49,749 nucleotides of DNA, taken from an uncultured Verrucomicrobiota bacterium (lineage in GTDB: Bacteria; Verrucomicrobiota; Verrucomicrobiia; Verrucomicrobiales; Akkermansiaceae). The position numbers and the translations under genes were made by a program. The notes beneath the pieces were generated by a model. That model saw only the letters and a program-made list of their open reading frames with translations. It did not search any database and was not told the origin of the DNA. Below are positions 46,152-49,749 of the stretch, piece by piece. Each line of letters starts with the position of its first letter. The first letter of the stretch is position 1. Location of the stretch: the NCBI GenBank assembly GCA_913063525.1, contig CAJXYV010000003.1, positions 1 to 49,749 of the forward strand, in the 5' to 3' direction.

Positions 46152-47711
46152 ATGCTGTCCTCATTCAGCCTGATCTCCCTCGTCGGAGTCATGCTGGGGG
46201 TACTGGTTCTCGTGGTGGTCATGGCCGTTTACTCGGGTCTCGAGCGCAACGTGAAAAGCCGCCTGCTCGGTTTCACGCCCCACGTCCTGATGAGTCTGCA
46301 CGACGGCGAATCCGCCGATGGCCGGATGACGGATTGGGCCAGTGCCGCCGCCAAGGCCAAGGCGCTTCCCCACGTCGAGGCAGCCACCGCCTACGTCGCG
46401 GACAATGTCATCGTCGATGTCGAATCGTGGCAGCGGCCAGTACTGTTCCGCGGCGTCGATACTTCGGATCCGGCACAGGTCGCGGGCATCGCCAGCATGC
46501 TGGATTTGGAAAACCACCCGACTTCGACGGCGGATCTCGGCATCGATGACCGCGTGGTCATTTCCTCGATCCTCGCCGAGCAACTGCGCATCAGCGTCGG
46601 CAACAAGCTGAGGCTCTATTCGACCCGCAATTTCGAGGCCGTCATGCGCGCCTACAAAGCGACCGAAAACCCTCCCCTGCGCACCGCATTCGCGGAAAAC
46701 TGGAACCACGCCACCCAAATTCTGAGTAGTACTTGGAAAACCAGCACCGGCCAGCCCGCACTGCCCTTCGCCGCCTACCGCGAAGCCTACACCCTGCTCG
46801 ATCACATCCTGGCTGAGAGCCTGCGCGAACCTGAACGCGAGCTGCTTTCCAATCTGCTTCTCGCCATGGACAGCTCCGAAAAGGACGAGACCGCCCAAGT
46901 CTTCCGCTTCGACGCGAAATCCAAATCCGCCATCGAGTCCGCCATCGCCGAACTCAACACCACCGATGCCGAAAAGATGGATGGCGAAACCCTCAAGGGC
47001 CTCAAAAACGTCGTCCTGCCCAAGGAGGCTGAAGTTATCGGCGTTTATCAAGCTTCGCAAATGGCCGTGACTCCCGATCTATTTGTTCCGCTGCCCCTCG
47101 CCCAAAGCCTCGCGGGCCTCGGACAGGCCGTCCAAGGCATCGCGCTGCGTCTCGACAACCCTTACGACGCGGAAACCTTCGCCGCCTCCGCCCGCCAGAC
47201 GCTGGGGCCAGAAGTCTCACTCGTCACCTGGGGGCAGCAATACCAGGCTTTTTTCTCGCTGATCGAACAACAACGTGGCATGATGTATTTCCTCCTTTCA
47301 TTCATCGTGCTGGTCTCCGCATTTTCCATGATGGCCGTCATGTTCACCGTCACCATCCAGAAACGGCGTGAAATCGGTGTCATGAAAGCCCTCGGTGCCG
47401 CCCCTAATCAAATCGTCCGCGTGTTCCTCTATCAAGGCATGATCCTCGGCACCCTCGGTGCCATTCTCGGCGTGGGCCTTGGCCGGGTCGTCATCCACTT
47501 CCGCGGTGCCATCCAGGCCTTGTTCCGCAGCCTCGGTTTCGATCCATTCACCTCCTCGTTCACCGGCTTCAATGTTCTGCCCGCGCACAACGACCCGCTG
47601 GAACAAGCCGTATTCGCCCTGATGGCATTCTTCCTCTGCTCCCTTGCCGCCCTGATCCCGGCCTTCTTCGCCGCCCGCAGCGATGCTGCCAAATCCCTCC
47701 GCAATCTCTAA
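46152..47711 (+). CDS. LolC/LolE-type lipoprotein-releasing permease (FtsX family)
   Basis: 519 aa from the first canonical start, ATG 46152. LolC/E forms the membrane part of the LolCDE ABC exporter that extracts lipoproteins from the inner membrane. The first helix 'LISLVGVMLGVLVLVVVMAVYSG' is followed by a large periplasmic domain and three C-terminal FtsX helices ('MMYFLLSFIVLVSAFSMMAVMFTVTIQKRREIGVMKALGA'). In-frame sequence upstream (46092-46151, IKSRSFSLLLARRYLNPRRS) matches the conserved N-terminus of LolC-type proteins, so the true protein probably starts near 46092 although no ATG/GTG/TTG is there, only ATC. The periplasmic domain carries an Ala/Glu-rich stretch. The LolD ATPase is not in the window. 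Confidence 0.88.
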   Translation: MLSSFSLISLVGVMLGVLVLVVVMAVYSGLERNVKSRLLGFTPHVLMSLHDGESADGRMTDWASAAAKAKALPHVEAATAYVADNVIVDVESWQRPVLFRGVDTSDPAQVAGIASMLDLENHPTSTADLGIDDRVVISSILAEQLRISVGNKLRLYSTRNFEAVMRAYKATENPPLRTAFAENWNHATQILSSTWKTSTGQPALPFAAYREAYTLLDHILAESLREPERELLSNLLLAMDSSEKDETAQVFRFDAKSKSAIESAIAELNTTDAEKMDGETLKGLKNVVLPKEAEVIGVYQASQMAVTPDLFVPLPLAQSLAGLGQAVQGIALRLDNPYDAETFAASARQTLGPEVSLVTWGQQYQAFFSLIEQQRGMMYFLLSFIVLVSAFSMMAVMFTVTIQKRREIGVMKALGAAPNQIVRVFLYQGMILGTLGAILGVGLGRVVIHFRGAIQALFRSLGFDPFTSSFTGFNVLPAHNDPLEQAVFALMAFFLCSLAALIPAFFAARSDAAKSLRNL

Positions 47712-47714
47712 ACC

Positions 47715-48542
47715 ATGGACATCTGGATCATCCGCGACGGCGAAAAAATCGGGCCCATTCACGACTTCGAAATCCGCCGCCAAATCGCCAACGGCACACT
47801 CCCCGCCACCACCCCCGCATGGCACGAGGGGCTTCCCGCGTGGAAACCGCTGGACGAAGTCGACCTCTTCACTCGCGAGTTCCAACTTCCCATCATCCCG
47901 GAACCCACCTCTCTCGAAAATTCTCCGGATAGCGACTCCACGCCTCCGCCACTCCCCACAAGGACCCACTACGGTCGTCGTTTTTGGGCGCGCTGGTTCG
48001 ACCTTACCCTCTACTCCGGCATCTGGTGGATCGGCATGTGGGCCGCAGGCCAGAACATCGAAGCCGCCCTGCTCAACCCATGGGTCATGATTTTCCAGTA
48101 CGCTCCTTGGTTCATCCTCGAGGCGCTGCTCCTGCATCAATTTGGAACCACTCCCGGCAAGTGGCTGCTCGGCCTCCAAGTCGTCAACAAGGATGGCTCC
48201 CCGCTGAGCCTCGCCGCCTCCAGCCGCCGTTCGATGCGCGTCCTCTTCAGCGGAATCGGCTTCGGCTGGAGCATCCTCGCGCTGCTCTGCCAAGCCCTGA
48301 GTTGGTTCATGGCCAAGCGCCTCGGCAACACCGTCTGGGATTACGCCGGTGGCCACCGGGTGACCGCCGCCCCACTCCGTCCCCTCCGCGTTGTCGCGCT
48401 CCTCATCCTGTTCATAGGGGCCCTTCAACTGCAAATGATCGTCGTCGCCCCTCACCTCTTCAAGATCGCCGGGGAAACCTATCCCTTCCTCAAAGCGGAA
48501 TACGAAAAAAATCCGCCCTGGCACCTGCCCCCGCGTTTCTGA
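47715..48542 (+). CDS. GYF_2 and RDD domain membrane protein
   Basis: 275 aa. Residues 1-50 form a GYF_2-type domain ('WIIRDGEKIGPIHDFEIRRQIANGTLPATTPAWHEGLPAWKPL'), a small fold common in Verrucomicrobia and thought to bind peptides. A Pro/Ser-rich linker follows, and then an RDD membrane domain (about 87-230: 'RRFWARWFDLTLY', 'GTTPGKWLLGLQVVNKDGSPLS'), with about four or five helices in total. RDD proteins have been linked to ion transport, but most are uncharacterised. It starts 3 bp after the LolC/E gene, so they are co-transcribed. Confidence 0.85.
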   Translation: MDIWIIRDGEKIGPIHDFEIRRQIANGTLPATTPAWHEGLPAWKPLDEVDLFTREFQLPIIPEPTSLENSPDSDSTPPPLPTRTHYGRRFWARWFDLTLYSGIWWIGMWAAGQNIEAALLNPWVMIFQYAPWFILEALLLHQFGTTPGKWLLGLQVVNKDGSPLSLAASSRRSMRVLFSGIGFGWSILALLCQALSWFMAKRLGNTVWDYAGGHRVTAAPLRPLRVVALLILFIGALQLQMIVVAPHLFKIAGETYPFLKAEYEKNPPWHLPPRF

Positions 48543-48648
48543 CCCCACAGCGGCGACCGCAGAAAAGAATTCATTTTTTCACGCAAATCAGCTTGCCAAC
48601 CCGCCGCCACGACCTTATTCGTCTCGCCCCGCGAGAGCGGAAATGAAG

Positions 48649-48721
48649 GCGAGGATAGCTCAGTTGGTAGAGCAGTTGGCTTTTAATCAATTGGTCCTGG
48701 GTTCGAGTCCCAGTCCTCGTA
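48649..48721 (+). tRNA. tRNA-Lys (anticodon TTT)
   Basis: A 73-nt cloverleaf: acceptor gcgagga/tcctcgt (first pair G-U), D arm GCTC-AGTTGGTA-GAGC, anticodon stem-loop GTTGG-CTTTTAA-TCAAT with anticodon TTT, variable loop TGGTC, T arm CTGGG-TTCGAGT-CCCAG and discriminator A at 48721. CCA is not encoded (the next bases are cttcc). Confidence 0.96.
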
Positions 48722-49133
48722 CTTCCTTCATTTTCAAAGAGTTTTGAAATGAACCAGCCAAGATTGGCCTAAATGAGAACAAAAGTGGGAACAAATCCAC
48801 CAAGTTCCCCTAACGTCTTTAACGCTTCACGCGCACCACGTTCGCTTATTTTGAATTGCCTAGCATTAGCGAGCACGGGCCAACTGCACTCTCAATCCGG
48901 CAAAGCCTAGGCCCAGTTCAGCTTTAAAGCGGAACTCACGGCATTGCCTAGCGGAGGCTAAATCAGAACTACGCCTAAACGGACTTACCGACTGTGGGGC
49001 CATCAACAGTTCTGAGGAAAGTACCCGATCAGGGACAAATAAAGCCGCATTTTGTAAACGAGGCCGTTAACAATTTGTCAAAATCACCACGAAAGGTACC
49101 AACCTAGCAAAGCAAAGTCCCTCTCGCCTACTC
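48722..49133. other. Gene-free stretch after tRNA-Lys
   Basis: 412 bp without a credible gene, lower in GC than the flanking coding DNA. Immediately after the tRNA there is an imperfect AT-rich hairpin (cattttcaaa-gag-ttttgaaatg, 48728-48750) and two close copies of gaacaaa (48777, 48791), but no integrase, and no repeated tRNA 3' end was seen. It could be the edge of a variable region; nothing here proves it. Confidence 0.45.
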
Positions 49134-49529
49134 TTAAGCCCCTTCGCGCAACCGCTCTTCAAAGCCACTAAGCTCAGCTGAAATCCCATCAAAGCAACCG
49201 TGGATTTTCAGTTGGCCCTGTGTCACCGAGAAAATCGCGTTCTGCTGGTACTGCCTCCCCAACGCTAGGGCGTCTTCAAGGTCGAGTCCACCGATCGCAA
49301 ACCCCGCTTCACGGTGCTGCCCGTCGGGCGATGATCCATCCACCGGATGCTGCCAATAGCCCGCAGCGGTCAGTTGTTCGCTCAAGGTTTTGATCGCATC
49401 CGCATCGTCACCGCGCTCACCCATGCTGTGAGGGTTGCAGGGCGTGATGATGAAAAACAGATCAGGCCAACCGTTCACGGGCGTCTCCGTCGTGAAACAG
49501 GTTATGAGATACTCGGGTAGGATGTCCAC
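49134..49529 (-). CDS. DUF3293 domain protein
   Basis: 131 aa from a GTG at 49529 (M-DILPEYLITCF). The sequence fits the DUF3293 family: 'DLFFIITPCNPHSMGERGDDADAIKTLSEQLTAAGYWQHPVDGSSPDGQHREAGFAIGGLDLEDALALGRQYQQNAIFSV', with the usual N-P-(H/R)-S, GYW and FGQNA-like (YQQNAIF) motifs. The N-terminus is a little shorter than typical members, so an earlier start cannot be excluded, though the upstream sequence in this frame offers no better one. No signal peptide. Function unknown. It is transcribed away from the SAM riboswitch region. Confidence 0.8.
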   Translation of the reverse strand: MDILPEYLITCFTTETPVNGWPDLFFIITPCNPHSMGERGDDADAIKTLSEQLTAAGYWQHPVDGSSPDGQHREAGFAIGGLDLEDALALGRQYQQNAIFSVTQGQLKIHGCFDGISAELSGFEERLREGA

Positions 49530-49675
49530 GACAGGGTTCGGGTGCTATTGACCTGAAGTCTCCATATACGGCCGTGTAATGCAATTGTGGAAGCGGTAAA
49601 CAGATCCTCTTTTTATGACAACCGCCGTCGTACAATACTCTTGATGGGGGTGGTCCCTCCGTGCTAATTTTTTTC
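49530..49675. other. Leader region before the riboswitch
   Basis: About 145 bp between the divergent DUF3293 gene and the riboswitch. TACAAT at 49631-49636 could be a -10 element for the + strand transcript; no well-spaced -35 was found. A short T7 tract precedes the riboswitch at 49668-49674. An overlapping minus-strand open frame (49462-49743) is not credible. Confidence 0.4.
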
Positions 49676-49749
49676 CCGACATCAGGAGTGACTTGCCGCA
49701 AGGCGGGTCCAGCAACCTGGCAGAGACGCCAAGGTGCTTCCACGGATCA
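49676..49749 (+). promoter_or_regulatory. SAM-clan riboswitch (SAM-I/IV type), truncated by the window end
   Basis: The + strand carries the conserved core of SAM-I-clan riboswitches: atcaggagtga, a P2-like helix gacttg/cgggtc around ccgcaagg, the invariant CAGCAACCTGG, and the P3 partner gccAAGGTGCTtcCA before the 3' half of P1, which lies beyond the window. CCTGGC pairs with GCCAAGG with one bulged A. Such elements repress methionine or SAM-related genes when S-adenosylmethionine is abundant, so the gene to the right is probably one for methionine synthesis or transport. The exact subtype (SAM-I versus SAM-I/IV variant) I cannot decide. Confidence 0.75.

Noticed and set aside
49462-49743. 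93-codon minus-strand open frame
   Set aside because: It overlaps both the DUF3293 gene start and the SAM riboswitch, whose conserved core is on the opposite strand.

Overview
This window is most likely from a free-living member of the Verrucomicrobiota (PVC superphylum), near Verrucomicrobiaceae/Luteolibacter-like bacteria. The reasons are a very large secreted protein with autotransporter-associated beta-strand and YGQ-type (MBG) repeats, LamG-decorated secreted enzymes ending in a shared 'DPDxDGLxNLxEyALGG' tail, a lysine/alanine/proline-rich DksA-like protein next to rpmG, a monomeric isocitrate dehydrogenase and few visible Shine-Dalgarno sequences. The taxonomy is inferred from gene content only. 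I see no rRNA, CRISPR array, transposase or integrase.

Layout. 1-5.6 kb holds housekeeping genes: the start of rpmG, a histone-tailed DksA-like protein, scpB, pheA (P-protein) and gltA with a strong terminator, then an SDR oxidoreductase and a small conserved protein on the other strand. 6.1-6.7 kb is a non-coding block with three exact DnaA boxes (TTATTCACA), a candidate replication origin or DnaA-controlled region, just upstream of the monomeric icd. 9-13 kb is a secreted GH43 arabinanase with three LamG domains. It is flanked by the real icd 3' end on one side and a diverged second copy of that 3' end on the other, which suggests it was acquired at the icd terminus. 13.2-13.5 kb is a 12-unit, 21-bp minisatellite.

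14-24 kb: a small secreted protein, a PQQ-type sugar dehydrogenase fused to cytochrome c, a coiled-coil membrane protein, an MlaE permease, an MBL-fold nuclease, and a hexuronate cluster (ROK sugar kinase, KDPG/KHG aldolase, tagaturonate epimerase UxaE) next to carboxynorspermidine decarboxylase. UxaE and the aldolase fit degradation of galacturonate, and together with the arabinanase this points to plant cell-wall (pectin) polysaccharide use. 24.2-33.5 kb is the most striking locus. A membrane-anchored protein resembling a reprolysin prodomain overlaps by ATGA the start of a 2820-aa secreted protein whose N-terminus is a metzincin (HExxHxxGxxH).

33.6-49.7 kb: corA, ftsY, a TPMT-like methyltransferase, a UbiA-like membrane protein, hemW, a DUF47-PiT phosphate uptake pair, a second 21/42-bp repeat patch, cysE head-to-head with an Rrf2 regulator (start codons may overlap in CATG), two coiled-coil membrane proteins, a SET-domain lysine methyltransferase with a secreted hypothetical protein, parB, a LolC/E permease with a non-canonical start problem, a GYF_2-RDD membrane protein, tRNA-Lys(TTT), a DUF3293 protein and, at the very end, a SAM-clan riboswitch whose gene lies outside the window.
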